DNA from: Nitrososphaerota archaeon
GTDB taxonomy: Archaea > Thermoproteota > Nitrososphaeria > Nitrososphaerales > Gagatemarchaeaceae
NCBI GenBank assembly: GCA_003135575.1
Contig: PLCG01000035.1
Span: 7,903-23,152 of the forward strand
Length of the DNA: 15,250 bases
Direction: 5' to 3'
A model generated the notes under the pieces. That model saw nothing but the letters and a program-made list of their open reading frames with translations, was not told the origin of the DNA and ran no database searches. The stretch's first letter is position 1; every line of letters starts with the position of its first letter. This document shows, in pieces, positions 1-6,961 of this stretch. The position numbers and the translations under genes were made by a program.

Positions 1-626
1 TCCTTCGATTTCTTGACGAGGAACTTGAATTCCGCGGAGTTTCTTGAGAGCACCGCGGGCGAAGCGAGCACGATAAGAATCTCGCGCGTGGTGTTCTCTA
101 TTAGTCCCCTCGCGAGTTCCGCGGCCTCGGACGCGTCGCGGACTATCTTCGTCTCGAACGCGGGAAGGCCCGTCTGGACCTCATCCAGCCTCTGCTCGGC
201 GGGCACCCCGTTCTCCCACATCATCTCGAACATCGCCTGGTGGTGCTTTACGAACGCGCGCGAGTTGCTGTAGACCAGCTGGCTGAGGGGTCCGTCCTCC
301 CCCGTGCTGGTCATGTATTCATTGTCGCTCACGCCGAAACTGCCCCGTATCCCGTCGAGGTGGCGAAGCGCGACGGTCTTGGCGATCTCCTTGCATTGCT
401 CTGCGTTGCGTTTATTGATGGTCGTCACCATCCTCAGGCGCGCTCCCTTACTCTTGATCTCAACATAGTCCGCCGCGAGGGCCTTGGACCAGCCTGCCTG
501 GTTCTGGTCTACGGTGGTCGTGCAAATGTCCATCCTGGTCTTCGCGTTCTTGAAGAACGACTTGACGGCGCCCGAGACCGCCTCCCGGCCCTGGACGACC
601 TCGGTGTGCTCGACCGCACTGCTCAA
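1..626 (-). CDS. Sensor protein, N-terminal part (thaumarchaeal histidine-kinase-type sensory domain), runs off the window
   Basis: The first 208 residues are present and the gene continues beyond base 1. Residues 8-150 match a sensory module I recall from Nitrososphaera-type histidine kinases: a stretch around LKSKGxRLR/IKSKGARLR (57-65), an LRHLDGIRGSFGVSD block (88-101) and a VPAEQRL segment (141-147) followed by a new domain. The fold resembles PLD/TrmB-type sensory domains. A second such domain seems to begin near residue 158. No kinase or output domain is inside the window, so histidine kinase is a guess from the family. The start is TTG: an in-frame TAG lies 22 codons upstream, there is no ATG or GTG between, and GAGAGGAG sits just before the TTG. 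A TATA-like GGATAATA at 691-698 would leave a leader of about 40 bases, unlike the leaderless neighbours. Confidence 0.6.
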   Translation of the reverse strand, partial: MSSAVEHTEVVQGREAVSGAVKSFFKNAKTRMDICTTTVDQNQAGWSKALAADYVEIKSKGARLRMVTTINKRNAEQCKEIAKTVALRHLDGIRGSFGVSDNEYMTSTGEDGPLSQLVYSNSRAFVKHHQAMFEMMWENGVPAEQRLDEVQTGLPAFETKIVRDASEAAELARGLIENTTREILIVLASPAVLSRNSAEFKFLVKKSK

Positions 627-779
627 GTCGCTCCTCTCTCCGGTGTCGATGGGCGCATCCGGCTGCTTATGAACTCGTATGTAACTTTCCTATTATCCCG
701 GATTCTTGGTTCGTAAGCCATGCAGCATCGCCTTGTGCCCGCCTTCACAGAATGTTGGGAGCTTCGACGCGTAATTCTG

Positions 780-884
780 CTATCGGCTCGTTTCGTGAGC
801 AATGCCATGCCTCTTCAGGTCGAACGAGTCCCTGAAGGTCATCTCGCATTTGTCACACTTGACAAACACTATGACGGTCGCCAT
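780..884 (-). CDS. 34-residue C2H2 zinc-finger protein
   Basis: This short ORF encodes one classical C2H2 finger: Cys10 and Cys13, then 12 residues including Phe17, Phe21 and Leu23, then His26 and His30 (CX2CX12HX3H). The spacing and the two hydrophobic core residues fit a real zinc finger. It ends four residues after the last His, so almost the whole protein is the finger. Single-finger proteins of this size are known in archaea and may bind DNA, RNA or protein; partners here are unknown. A TATA-like GTTATTC (911-917 on the opposite strand) lies about 30 bases ahead of the ATG, which fits a near-leaderless mRNA. It is a monocistronic gene between the sensor gene and a winged-helix regulator. 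Confidence 0.7.
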   Translation of the reverse strand: MATVIVFVKCDKCEMTFRDSFDLKRHGIAHETSR

Positions 885-952
885 TCTCTCACAGTGCAGA
901 ATGCAGCATTGAATAACCTCCTATCGCATGATACTACTCTAGGAATTCTCTA

Positions 953-1279
953 TCAGGGGTTCAGGCCTTGGTCTTCGATGCTGAAGATGTCTGCGAGTTC
1001 GTTGTAGGCGTGCATGAACTTCCTTCCTCTGTCGGTTGTCTGGTAGATCGTCCTCTTGATGTCCTCCGGGTCCTTCGCTTGGACCACGAGTTCGCGGCTG
1101 AGCACAAAGTCGAGATACTGCTGCACCTGCTTCGAGTTCAGGTTGCACTTGTACATGACGTGGGTCTTGAGCGCGCCAGGTTCACAAACTGAGAGGATGA
1201 GGTCGATAATCTCCAGCCAGCCTCGGTTCCCCCACCCGAGCACGCTCTTGTAGCCCACCTCTTGGGCGCTTCTTTCCAT
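953..1279 (-). CDS. Winged-helix DNA-binding protein (HTH_45-like)
   Basis: A 108-residue protein of the small archaeal winged-helix type. Residues 20-60 give helices 1-3 of the motif, with a recognition-helix region rich in Asn, Lys and Gln (NLNSKQVQQYLDFVL), followed by a wing (61-83) and a C-terminal helix (84-100) typical of HTH_45-like dimers. It probably acts as a homodimeric transcription regulator in the cytoplasm. It starts 6 bases after the stop of the PIG-L deacetylase gene, so the two are likely co-transcribed, and the stop codon of that gene forms part of a purine-rich AGGGAA before the ATG. It is related in layout to the regulator at 3999-4286. The target genes cannot be told from the sequence. 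Confidence 0.8.
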   Translation of the reverse strand: MERSAQEVGYKSVLGWGNRGWLEIIDLILSVCEPGALKTHVMYKCNLNSKQVQQYLDFVLSRELVVQAKDPEDIKRTIYQTTDRGRKFMHAYNELADIFSIEDQGLNP

Positions 1280-1285
1280 TGTTCC

Positions 1286-1993
1286 CTACCCTTTGCTCCA
1301 TGCAAGTTCCAATTCTCCTCCCTTCTCTGGAACACGCCTCGCGACCTCCATCGAATGCGGGACCTTCATCAGTCTGAATTGCTTGTCGAGGCATAGCTTG
1401 ACGACCTCGAAAGTCTCGACCGCGTTTGCCGAGGTTGCCATCCTGCTCTGAAGCGCCCGGTACTCCGCGAGCCCCTTGATGGCCTTGGCCTTGAGATACA
1501 GCTTCGCGTTCTGCGACCAGAAGATCTCTATGAGCTCGACCTTCTCGTCGATGACATCCGAGATGTCGTAATAGACCTGAGGATCAAAATCCTTGGTGAG
1601 AGGTATCTCGTAGGCCATGATGTTGGAGGAGAACCTGGCCGCTTCGACCGTCGCCGTGGCTATCGCACGGTGGTCATGATGGATATCCCTCGCCGAATGG
1701 GTGAATATGACGTCAGGGTCACAGAAATTGATGTAAGACTCCAGGTGGTTAATCAGCTCTGGGCCCGAGGTGAGCTTCGTGTCCTCGAAGTCGTCGATCT
1801 TGAGGTCCTTCGCGCCGATGAACTTGGCAGACCGCTTCAGCTCCTCCGTCCTCTGCGCTGGGTCGCCCGACGCGCCTCCTCGCGTCAGGGTGTACATGAA
1901 AACGTTGTGACCCTCCCTTACGGCCTTGATGAGGGTCCCCCCTGAGCCTAGCTCGATATCGTCTGGATGAGCGCCTATCGCCAGAATGTTCAT
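1286..1993 (-). CDS. PIG-L / LmbE family N-acetylglucosamine deacetylase
   Basis: A complete 235-residue protein of the LmbE/PIG-L family, zinc hydrolases that remove acetyl groups from N-acetylglucosamine linked to a small carrier (as in GPI, mycothiol and bacillithiol synthesis). The AHPDD motif lies at residues 8-12 with zinc ligands His9 and Asp12. The second motif, DIHHDH (103-108), supplies the third zinc ligand and the catalytic His-Asp. Length is normal for the family. No signal peptide, so it works in the cytoplasm. The substrate is unknown. Its gene lies between wbqC-like and winged-helix genes. A TATATAA box centred 24 bases before the ATG suggests a leaderless transcript, though a GGAGG also lies 10 bases before the ATG. 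Confidence 0.88.
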   Translation of the reverse strand: MNILAIGAHPDDIELGSGGTLIKAVREGHNVFMYTLTRGGASGDPAQRTEELKRSAKFIGAKDLKIDDFEDTKLTSGPELINHLESYINFCDPDVIFTHSARDIHHDHRAIATATVEAARFSSNIMAYEIPLTKDFDPQVYYDISDVIDEKVELIEIFWSQNAKLYLKAKAIKGLAEYRALQSRMATSANAVETFEVVKLCLDKQFRLMKVPHSMEVARRVPEKGGELELAWSKG

Positions 1994-2013
1994 CGAATCA
2001 AACCCTCCAGTCG

Positions 2014-2020
2014 TTATATA
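2014..2020 (-). promoter_or_regulatory. TATA box of the PIG-L deacetylase gene
   Basis: TATATAA on the minus strand, centred 24 bases upstream of the A of the ATG at 1993. Archaeal transcription starts about 25 bases after the TATA centre, which would place the start at or within a base or two of the ATG. Confidence 0.55.
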
Positions 2021-2036
2021 TCGCTACTGCAATATT

Positions 2037-2057
2037 GTTACAGGTAATTCCTGTCAC
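2037..2057. repeat. Imperfect inverted repeat upstream of the PIG-L promoter
   Basis: GTTACAGG (2037-2044) and CCTGTCAC (2050-2057) form 8-base arms with 7 of 8 pairs around a 5-base AT-rich spacer. It overlaps the stop codon of the WbqC-like gene and lies 17 bases upstream of the TATA box of the PIG-L gene. It could be an operator or a weak transcript-end hairpin. Confidence 0.4.
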
Positions 2058-2767
2058 GCGGCGAGAGGCGCGGCCTCCGCGGCGGGGTTTGTCGCGGAGA
2101 TCACCTTCGTGGACTCGGGACCGACGTTCGCCAGCATGTCGATTATCGAGAGGTCGGGCACGAACGTCTTGGCAAAGCGCTGTCTGTACGGGGTTGGGTG
2201 GTAGTCTTGGTAGACGACTCTCAACCCGCTCTTCGTGAAAGCCGCCTCGTCCATGTAGTTCTTGCCCCCGATCCCTGACACGTATGTGTCGGCTCCAACC
2301 GCCTTGCAGGCGTTGATGAGCCGGTCGGTGGAGGTCCCGCTGACGTTTAGCTCGGACTCCTTGACCATCTTGACGTCGATCGCGAGCCAGCTCGCCGCGG
2401 CCTTCAACAGCTCGAAGTCGAACTCGAAGAGCATCTCCCAGTTCCTTCCGTATACCTCTTGGAGCTTCCCTTCGTAGAGGTTGAAGAACGGCGCGTTCGT
2501 GTACGAGTTCCGGATCTTCTTCATGTGGTCGGCGCGCCACTCGATCGAGTTGTTTATCCTGATGAACCTGTTCTCGTGGAACTTGTCGTCTTTGACAATG
2601 GGCACCGAGAGCCAGAGCGGCCCCTGCGGGACGAGTATCCTGTTCCTGCTGGTGAAGCGCTTGTCGTATTGGACGTCGTCCATTATGACGAAGACGTCGA
2701 CCATGCTCAGCTTGTGGAAGAACCCCGGGTAGGGGAGATACATGGGCTGGTGGACCGCGGCCCTCAG
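2054..2767 (-). CDS. WbqC-family protein (surface polysaccharide gene)
   Basis: A WbqC-like protein of 237 residues (229 if started at the ATG at 2743). WbqC proteins occur in O-antigen and capsule clusters; their reaction is not settled. The family opens with AVHQPxYLPxxGFFxK, then a DDVQ(Y/F) motif and an N(R/K)I segment. All are here: VHQPMYLPYPGFFHKL, DDVQYDKR and SRNRI. The HQP part is encoded upstream of the only ATG, in a stretch that is open back to an in-frame TGA and holds no ATG, GTG or TTG. A CTG at 2767 lies 6 bases after a strong GGTGA ribosome-binding site, so CTG is the probable start. Later blocks, including a GIGGKNYMD loop (near residues 176-184), also fit the family. The gene follows TFB after 68 bases and precedes the PIG-L deacetylase. 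Confidence 0.82.
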   Translation of the reverse strand: MRAAVHQPMYLPYPGFFHKLSMVDVFVIMDDVQYDKRFTSRNRILVPQGPLWLSVPIVKDDKFHENRFIRINNSIEWRADHMKKIRNSYTNAPFFNLYEGKLQEVYGRNWEMLFEFDFELLKAAASWLAIDVKMVKESELNVSGTSTDRLINACKAVGADTYVSGIGGKNYMDEAAFTKSGLRVVYQDYHPTPYRQRFAKTFVPDLSIIDMLANVGPESTKVISATNPAAEAAPLAA

Positions 2768-2835
2768 CGTGCTTCACCAATCAAGCTGGAACCGGATCCG
2801 TCCATCCACGCCTCTTCCCCTTTGAGCGGCGGCGT

Positions 2836-3765
2836 TCACTCGACAACGTTTGGACCTCCGATGGACTCGAGCAACTTCGAGACCTCGGTGGCCCTCTTTC
2901 GGAGGGTTATCGTGGTGATTCCCGCTGCGAACGCGATCCGGATTTGCGTCGTGTACTCGGATGTCTGGCTGGCCGCAAGGTAGAGCGCGGCGGCGGCGAT
3001 GGAGACCGGCCTCTTTCCCGCCAGGAGCGAGTCGTTCTTCACCTTCTCGAGTATCTGGATGGCCTTCCTTTCTGTCAGGCCTCCGAGCCTGGCACGGCTC
3101 GCGATCCTTGAGACCTGGGAAGCAGGGTCGGGGGTAGACACGCGCAGGCCTGTGCCCTTCAATAGGACCTTCGAGTAGTGCCTGATGTTCTTCCCCTCAT
3201 TGCCGTCAGAAGAGTGCTCTATCTCCTCCGCGGATCTTGCGACGCCGCCTTCCTTGCACGCGAGGTAGATCGCCGCCTCCGCCATCCCAAGGATGGACCT
3301 CCTTCTCCCGTTCCCGTCCTCGATACCTCTACGGTAGATCTCATATGCCCTCTCGACAACGTTCCTTCCGGCGCCTAGCGAGCCGCCGATGCGCTGGATC
3401 TCGCTAGCGGCCCGCGTGAGGTTCCTCCGCTTGGAGTCGCTCGCGATGGTGAGGTTGTTCAAGCGCCTTAGTCGGTTCATGTCTCCGGCCTCGGCGATGT
3501 GCTTTCCCCTCACGTCGACGTCCCGCTCGTCGATCTTGCCCGGCAGCGAAACGTAATACATCATGTTGGAGTTCTGCTCGCCCATCAGTGAGCCGAGCTC
3601 TGAGGCCGGCGATCCGAAGAGCGCTGAGAATCTCAAGTCTTCATTCCTGCTGACTACTCCGCACGCGGCGCAGACCTGTTCGCCTGTCTCAAAATCCGAA
3701 ACCAGGGGTGCGCGGCACTCGTGGCACGTCTCCGTTTGCTTTCCCAAAGTTGGGCTCACTAACAT
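2836..3765 (-). CDS. tfb: Transcription initiation factor B (TFB)
   Basis: A full-length archaeal TFB of 309 residues, the factor that binds TBP-TATA DNA and the BRE and recruits RNA polymerase. The N-terminal zinc ribbon has Cys14, Cys17, Cys32 and Cys35. A B-finger/linker follows (about 38-95), then two cyclin-like repeats (about 98-185 and 195-300), the first with a conserved AAAIYLACK-like helix (EAAIYLACKE) and the second with a matching AAALYLAAS. Such archaea usually carry several TFB genes, so this may be a general or an alternative factor. A TTTTATT box is centred 26 bases before the ATG, which predicts a leaderless mRNA. The gene lies upstream of the WbqC-like gene on the same strand. 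Confidence 0.93.
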   Translation of the reverse strand: MLVSPTLGKQTETCHECRAPLVSDFETGEQVCAACGVVSRNEDLRFSALFGSPASELGSLMGEQNSNMMYYVSLPGKIDERDVDVRGKHIAEAGDMNRLRRLNNLTIASDSKRRNLTRAASEIQRIGGSLGAGRNVVERAYEIYRRGIEDGNGRRRSILGMAEAAIYLACKEGGVARSAEEIEHSSDGNEGKNIRHYSKVLLKGTGLRVSTPDPASQVSRIASRARLGGLTERKAIQILEKVKNDSLLAGKRPVSIAAAALYLAASQTSEYTTQIRIAFAAGITTITLRKRATEVSKLLESIGGPNVVE

Positions 3766-3787
3766 GCGAGGTCGTTCGCGCGGCTGG

Positions 3788-3794
3788 AATAAAA
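3788..3794 (-). promoter_or_regulatory. TATA box of tfb
   Basis: TTTTATT on the minus strand, centred 26 bases upstream of the ATG at 3765, the right distance for transcription to start on the start codon. Confidence 0.5.
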
Positions 3795-3931
3795 GGGGCC
3801 GGATGGAAATTTCGTTATGATTCGAGAGTTCCTTTTGTTAAGAAGAAAGTTATTCGCCAATAGATAGGGCTTCAGATCAATCGCATGCAGCACGATGCGG
3901 GGGCAAATCCTCTGCGAAAACATTGAAATCT

Positions 3932-3963
3932 AAAAACAGCCCGAAGCCCGCCCAGAGGCGGGC
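3932..3963 (-). terminator. Hairpin with T-run downstream of the winged-helix gene
   Basis: GCCCGCC and GGCGGGC (3946-3952 and 3957-3963) form a perfect 7-base stem with a 4-base loop. On the minus strand the hairpin is followed after about 9 bases by a run of five T (complement of 3932-3936). It lies 36 bases beyond the stop of the winged-helix gene at 3999, where a transcript end is expected. Hairpin terminators are not the main mode in archaea, so T-run driven ending is also possible. Confidence 0.5.
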
Positions 3964-3975
3964 CGGGACTCCCAT

Positions 3976-3991
3976 GCAGCTTTTCAGCTGC
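3976..3991. repeat. Perfect inverted repeat, 6-base arms
   Basis: GCAGCT and AGCTGC (3976-3981 and 3986-3991) around TTTC, just after the stop codon of the winged-helix gene at 3999 and ahead of the GC-rich hairpin. The two hairpins together would form a tandem 3' end structure. Confidence 0.4.
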
Positions 3992-3998
3992 CGTGTGG

Positions 3999-4286
3999 TT
4001 ATCTCAGGAGACCTGGTGTGACTCTTTCTGAACCCTTGTTGTTCAGGGAGACGATTTCGCTGATCTCGTCGTACACTCTCAGGAAGCGCAGCCCCTGCTC
4101 GGAAAGCTTGTACTGTTGGCTCCCCTCTTCGAAGCTGATGAGTTTCCGGTCTAGCAAGAATGCGAGGTATTCCTGGACTTGGGCGTATGACAGATAGGCG
4201 CTGTACATGAGCCTGGTCTTTGTCGCGCCGTTCATCGCGGCCTGCAGAATCATTGCGATTATGTCGGTCCTGCTTCTGTACTTCAT
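3999..4286 (-). CDS. Winged-helix DNA-binding protein (HTH_45-like), second copy type
   Basis: A 95-residue winged-helix protein with the same plan as the one at 953-1279: N-terminal helices (5-35), a recognition helix (SYAQVQEYLAFLLDRKL, about 33-49), a short wing (50-62) and a C-terminal dimerisation helix (63-80). It is presumably a cytoplasmic DNA-binding regulator of unknown targets. It stands alone between tfb and the first Spherulin-4 gene, with its own TATA box centred 29 bases before the ATG and a hairpin after the stop. The conserved block EYL.FLL.R.L shared with the other copy marks them as members of one family, but they are too divergent to be recent duplicates. Confidence 0.8.
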   Translation of the reverse strand: MKYRSRTDIIAMILQAAMNGATKTRLMYSAYLSYAQVQEYLAFLLDRKLISFEEGSQQYKLSEQGLRFLRVYDEISEIVSLNNKGSERVTPGLLR

Positions 4287-4311
4287 GCCGAGAATGTTAT
4301 CTGAGATTCTG

Positions 4312-4318
4312 TATATAA
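4312..4318 (-). promoter_or_regulatory. TATA box of the winged-helix gene at 3999-4286
   Basis: TTATATA on the minus strand, centred 29 bases before the ATG at 4286. The predicted leader is about 2 bases. Confidence 0.55.
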
Positions 4319-4372
4319 CCCCTCTGAAACAATCTTCTAGACTTGTCGGCGGCCCCTTGGAAAAGCGCCTGC

Positions 4373-5749
4373 CTAAGGTAGCGAGAGTGCCAGGCGAAGG
4401 TCCTGGCTGATCACGCCAATCGCTTGTGCCAACATCCCTCCCAGATGACTCAACCCAGCGGCGAGGAAGCTTGCGAACGAAGAGATCGCGCTTGCTGCCG
4501 CTGCAAGTGGGCCTGATGGGGCGCTAGGCGCGGAGTTCGTCGATGGGCTGCTGACCTGAGGGGCCGCTAGAGCGGCGCTGACTGCTGGAAGGCTTTCGGG
4601 CGTCGGAGCGACCGTCATGGTTGCAGTCGCCGTGGCCGTCGATGTAGTGGTTGTCGTGGCAGTGGCGGTCGACGTCAGGGTCGCTGTTGCGGTTTCCGTG
4701 CCGGTGCTGGTGGTCATGGCTGTCGCAGTGTTGGTCGTCGTCACGTTGGCCGTCCTTGTCGCTGTGGTGGTAGTCGTTGCAGTCGCCGTCTGAGTCGCCG
4801 TCGTCATCGCAGTGGCGGTCGACGTCGAAGTGGTAGTGGCCGTCGCGGTCCCTGTAACGGTGGATGTCGAGGTCACCGTCGAGACAGCCGTCACGGTCTG
4901 TGTCGTGGTAGTCGTCGCGGTGGCGGTGGCCGTTGACGTCGTCGTGGTCGTAGTCGACGCTGTCGCGCTCACGAGCTCTGAAGCGACCGCGGACAGGTAT
5001 ACCGGGAGACCGTTGTATGGGTTCGGCAGGCTCTCGTCGGTGATGTAGATGTAACCGACATACTGGGAAGTCGTCGACGGATAGGCCGGGTCGACGGCGG
5101 GCACGCCATAGGCCATCATCGCGAAGTTGCCCTTCGCGTAGCTTGTGTGCCAGCCCGCCAGACTGGAGGCGACTGGAAGACCCTGGTTTTCGTAGATCAC
5201 TATCGTGTCCATGGTGCCTACATAGCTGGGCATGGTGTCTGCCCCGGGGTTGCCCACTGTGAAGGTGAAGCCCACGGACTTTGCGTATGCGTTGAGCGCC
5301 GAGTAGTAGCCTTCGCTCCCGGCGGTGTTGGCCATCTCGTCGAAGAAGATGCCGGTCACCGGGTACCAGTTCTTGTAGTCCATGACCATCGACTGGACTT
5401 GGGACGTGCTCCTCGCGGTGTAACCAGTCGGGACGTACCCGAGGACGGTCACGCCTGCTGCCTGCAGCGACCTGATGCCCGCGACGTAGTTCGGGTCGGC
5501 GCTTGCCCCCGGTCCGCTGTTGGGGTTGATAATCGCGATGACGGGAACTCCTGGATTTGCCTGCTTTATCGCCGCCACGGCGCTCCAGCTGGCCCCCGGA
5601 TAGGTGTAGAGCGGGATCATTATCCCGGTTACCGGCGCAGTGGCCGCGGAAGTAGCACGCATCGGCACGATAAAGGCCATCGTGACGATTATGGAGACCG
5701 CTAGAAAGCTACGAAGCCGTCTCCGGGATGCGTCTACTGCTAGATGCAT
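4373..5749 (-). CDS. Secreted Spherulin-4 family protein (GH135-like) with Thr/Ala-rich stalk
   Basis: A 458-residue exported protein. Residues 1-36 are a signal peptide (RRR, hydrophobic core 15-30, Ala-rich end). Residues 41-258 are a Spherulation-specific family 4 domain, a TIM-barrel-like fold whose fungal member Sph3 (GH135) cuts the alpha-1,4-GalNAc of galactosaminogalactan. Visible markers are GIMIPLYTYPG (42-52), VIAIINPNSGPG (70-81) and the acidic pair Asp137-Glu138 (FFDEM), with Glu187 in VIYEN; the Asp-Glu pair and a later Glu match, as I recall, the residues proposed as catalytic in Sph3. Residues 261-380 are a low-complexity Thr/Ala/Ser stalk, likely O-glycosylated. The last 45 residues are Ala-rich and hydrophobic and may anchor it. 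A TATA box lies 30 bases before the ATG. A divergent ATP-grasp gene is on the other side of the promoter. Confidence 0.85.
   Translation of the reverse strand: MHLAVDASRRRLRSFLAVSIIVTMAFIVPMRATSAATAPVTGIMIPLYTYPGASWSAVAAIKQANPGVPVIAIINPNSGPGASADPNYVAGIRSLQAAGVTVLGYVPTGYTARSTSQVQSMVMDYKNWYPVTGIFFDEMANTAGSEGYYSALNAYAKSVGFTFTVGNPGADTMPSYVGTMDTIVIYENQGLPVASSLAGWHTSYAKGNFAMMAYGVPAVDPAYPSTTSQYVGYIYITDESLPNPYNGLPVYLSAVASELVSATASTTTTTTSTATATATTTTTQTVTAVSTVTSTSTVTGTATATTTSTSTATAMTTATQTATATTTTTATRTANVTTTNTATAMTTSTGTETATATLTSTATATTTTTSTATATATMTVAPTPESLPAVSAALAAPQVSSPSTNSAPSAPSGPLAAAASAISSFASFLAAGLSHLGGMLAQAIGVISQDLRLALSLP
4610..4969 (-). repeat. Low-complexity Thr/Ala/Val codon repeat (stalk of the Spherulin-4 protein)
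   Basis: About 360 bases encode residues 261-380, almost all Thr, Ala, Ser and Val in TAT and TTT patterns. The DNA is a degenerate repeat of ACN-GCN codons, and it also opens a Val/Ala-rich reading frame on the other strand that is not a gene. Confidence 0.8.
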
Positions 5750-5775
5750 ATGGAGCCGTCTTGCATAACATTGTC

Positions 5776-5782
5776 TATAAAA
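5776..5782 (-). promoter_or_regulatory. TATA box of the first Spherulin-4 gene
   Basis: TTTTATA on the minus strand, centred 30 bases before the ATG at 5749. The predicted leader is 3-4 bases. Confidence 0.5.
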
Positions 5783-5826
5783 TGGCTATGAAGGATAACT
5801 ATGTAGCCGTGTTAGCTCAGATCAAG

Positions 5827-5854
5827 CTTATTTCAACCACGGAAGGCAGATAAG
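5827..5854 (+). promoter_or_regulatory. Candidate promoter of the ATP-grasp gene
   Basis: Two TATA-like stretches precede the ATG at 5877: CTTATTT (5827-5833), which would give a leader of about 20 bases, and GATAAG (5849-5854), about 25 bases from the ATG and so leaderless. An AAGGAG at 5852-5857 is 19 bases from the ATG, too far for a normal ribosome-binding site. Confidence 0.3.
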
Positions 5855-5876
5855 GAGAGATTACGCTCGCGGCCTC

Positions 5877-6938
5877 ATGGCCGAGCGGGCGACCGTCCTA
5901 GTAACGGCGGTGGGCGGCATCATAGGGGAGGGCATAATGAAGTGCCTCCGCCTTGCCAACACGAAGCGAGGGCCGGTCTCTTACAGGATCCTTGCGGCCG
6001 ACGCCGACCCCCGCGCTGCCGGTCTCTACCGAGCCGACGAAGGCCTACTGGTGCCCAGCGCCTCGGCGCCCGGGTATACCGACGCTCTCGCGAGGGTCGC
6101 TAAGGAAAACCGGGTCACTGCGATATTTGTGGGAGCGGACGAGGAGCTCGCCGTCGTCGGCTCCGCGTCGGAGCAGATATTGAGGAAGAGCGGGGCGGTC
6201 GTCATCTCGAACAAGCCGGAAACGATAACAATCGGCTCGGACAAGTGGAAGACCTACCAGTTCATGAAGAAGCACGACCTCCCCCGCGCGGAGTCTTCGC
6301 TGCCCCCGGGAAGAGGACGTTTCGTCAAGGAGTTCGGGTACCCCGTCGTCGTGAAGCCCAGGGAGGGGCACGGGTCGGAGCAGTTCTACGTGGTAAGGTC
6401 GAATGACGAGATAGATTACGCGATCGGCGCGATCCGAAGGAGGGGTTGGCGCCCGATGTTGCAAGAATACCTGTCAGAGGATGACAACGAGTTCACCACT
6501 GGAGTGACAGTCGGCAAGGGGAAGAGGGTCATGTCCTCGATTTCGATGCGCCGGACGCTGAAGGGCGGGCAGACATACAAGGCGTTCATCGACGACTTCC
6601 CCAAGGTGAGGAAGGCCGCTGAGCAGGTCGCCCTTCGGCTCGGCGGGGCGGGACCCATCAACGTCCAGGCCAGGATGGCTAAGGGCGAACCGAGGGCGTT
6701 CGAGATCAATCCCAGGTTCTCAGCCTCTTGTCCTATCCGGGCTGGAGCGGGAGTCAACGAGCCGGACATCCTCTACCGCAACCTTGTGCTCGGCGAGAGC
6801 ATCAAGACCGCAGGGTACGAGAGACTGGTGTGCCTCAGGTACTGGAACGAGGTGTACGTCCCCTACGCCGAGTACGAGCGGGCGAGGAAGACGGGGAAGG
6901 TCAATGGCTCGCGCTCTTGGGTGCCCGAGTACTTTTGA
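5877..6938 (+). CDS. ATP-grasp ligase, carbamoyl-phosphate-synthase-like
   Basis: A 353-residue ATP-grasp enzyme, a family that joins a carboxylate (via acyl phosphate) to an amine or similar group. The N-terminal Rossmann-like part begins VLVTAVGG (7-14) and includes the ADADP loop (41-45). The ATP-grasp core has YPVVVKPREGHGS (155-167) for nucleotide binding and EINPRF (276-281) for Mg2+/ATP. Length suits the single-unit CarB-like enzymes found in surface polysaccharide clusters, where they may add an amino acid or amide to a sugar or carrier. It has no signal peptide. It lies between the two Spherulin-4 genes, divergent from one and convergent with the other with a gap of 23 bases. The substrate cannot be told; a role in glycan modification is inference from context. 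Confidence 0.82.
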   Translation: MAERATVLVTAVGGIIGEGIMKCLRLANTKRGPVSYRILAADADPRAAGLYRADEGLLVPSASAPGYTDALARVAKENRVTAIFVGADEELAVVGSASEQILRKSGAVVISNKPETITIGSDKWKTYQFMKKHDLPRAESSLPPGRGRFVKEFGYPVVVKPREGHGSEQFYVVRSNDEIDYAIGAIRRRGWRPMLQEYLSEDDNEFTTGVTVGKGKRVMSSISMRRTLKGGQTYKAFIDDFPKVRKAAEQVALRLGGAGPINVQARMAKGEPRAFEINPRFSASCPIRAGAGVNEPDILYRNLVLGESIKTAGYERLVCLRYWNEVYVPYAEYERARKTGKVNGSRSWVPEYF

Positions 6939-6961
6939 TCTAAGTTGGGAGATTTTCCGCG

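Noticed and set aside
240..716. 158-codon plus-strand reading frame
   Set aside because: It is antisense to the sensor gene, whose translation matches a known family; the plus-strand product has no recognisable feature.
1998..2780. 260-codon minus-strand frame starting with TTG just upstream of the WbqC-like start
   Set aside because: It runs in another frame over the WbqC-like gene and gives an Arg/His/Pro-rich sequence typical of a shadow in GC-rich DNA.
2459..2983. 174-codon plus-strand frame
   Set aside because: Antisense to the WbqC-like and tfb genes, with no family features.
4610..4969. Possible tandem-repeat or CRISPR-like array
   Set aside because: The repeat has no fixed unit or spacers and is explained by Thr and Ala codons of a stalk.
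4812..5048. Val/Ala-rich plus-strand frame
   Set aside because: It is the complement of the Thr/Ala codon repeat of the Spherulin-4 stalk.
5784..5808. GGCTA ... TAGCC inverted repeat in the divergent region before the ATP-grasp gene
   Set aside because: Arms of only 5 bases with a 15-base spacer are expected by chance.
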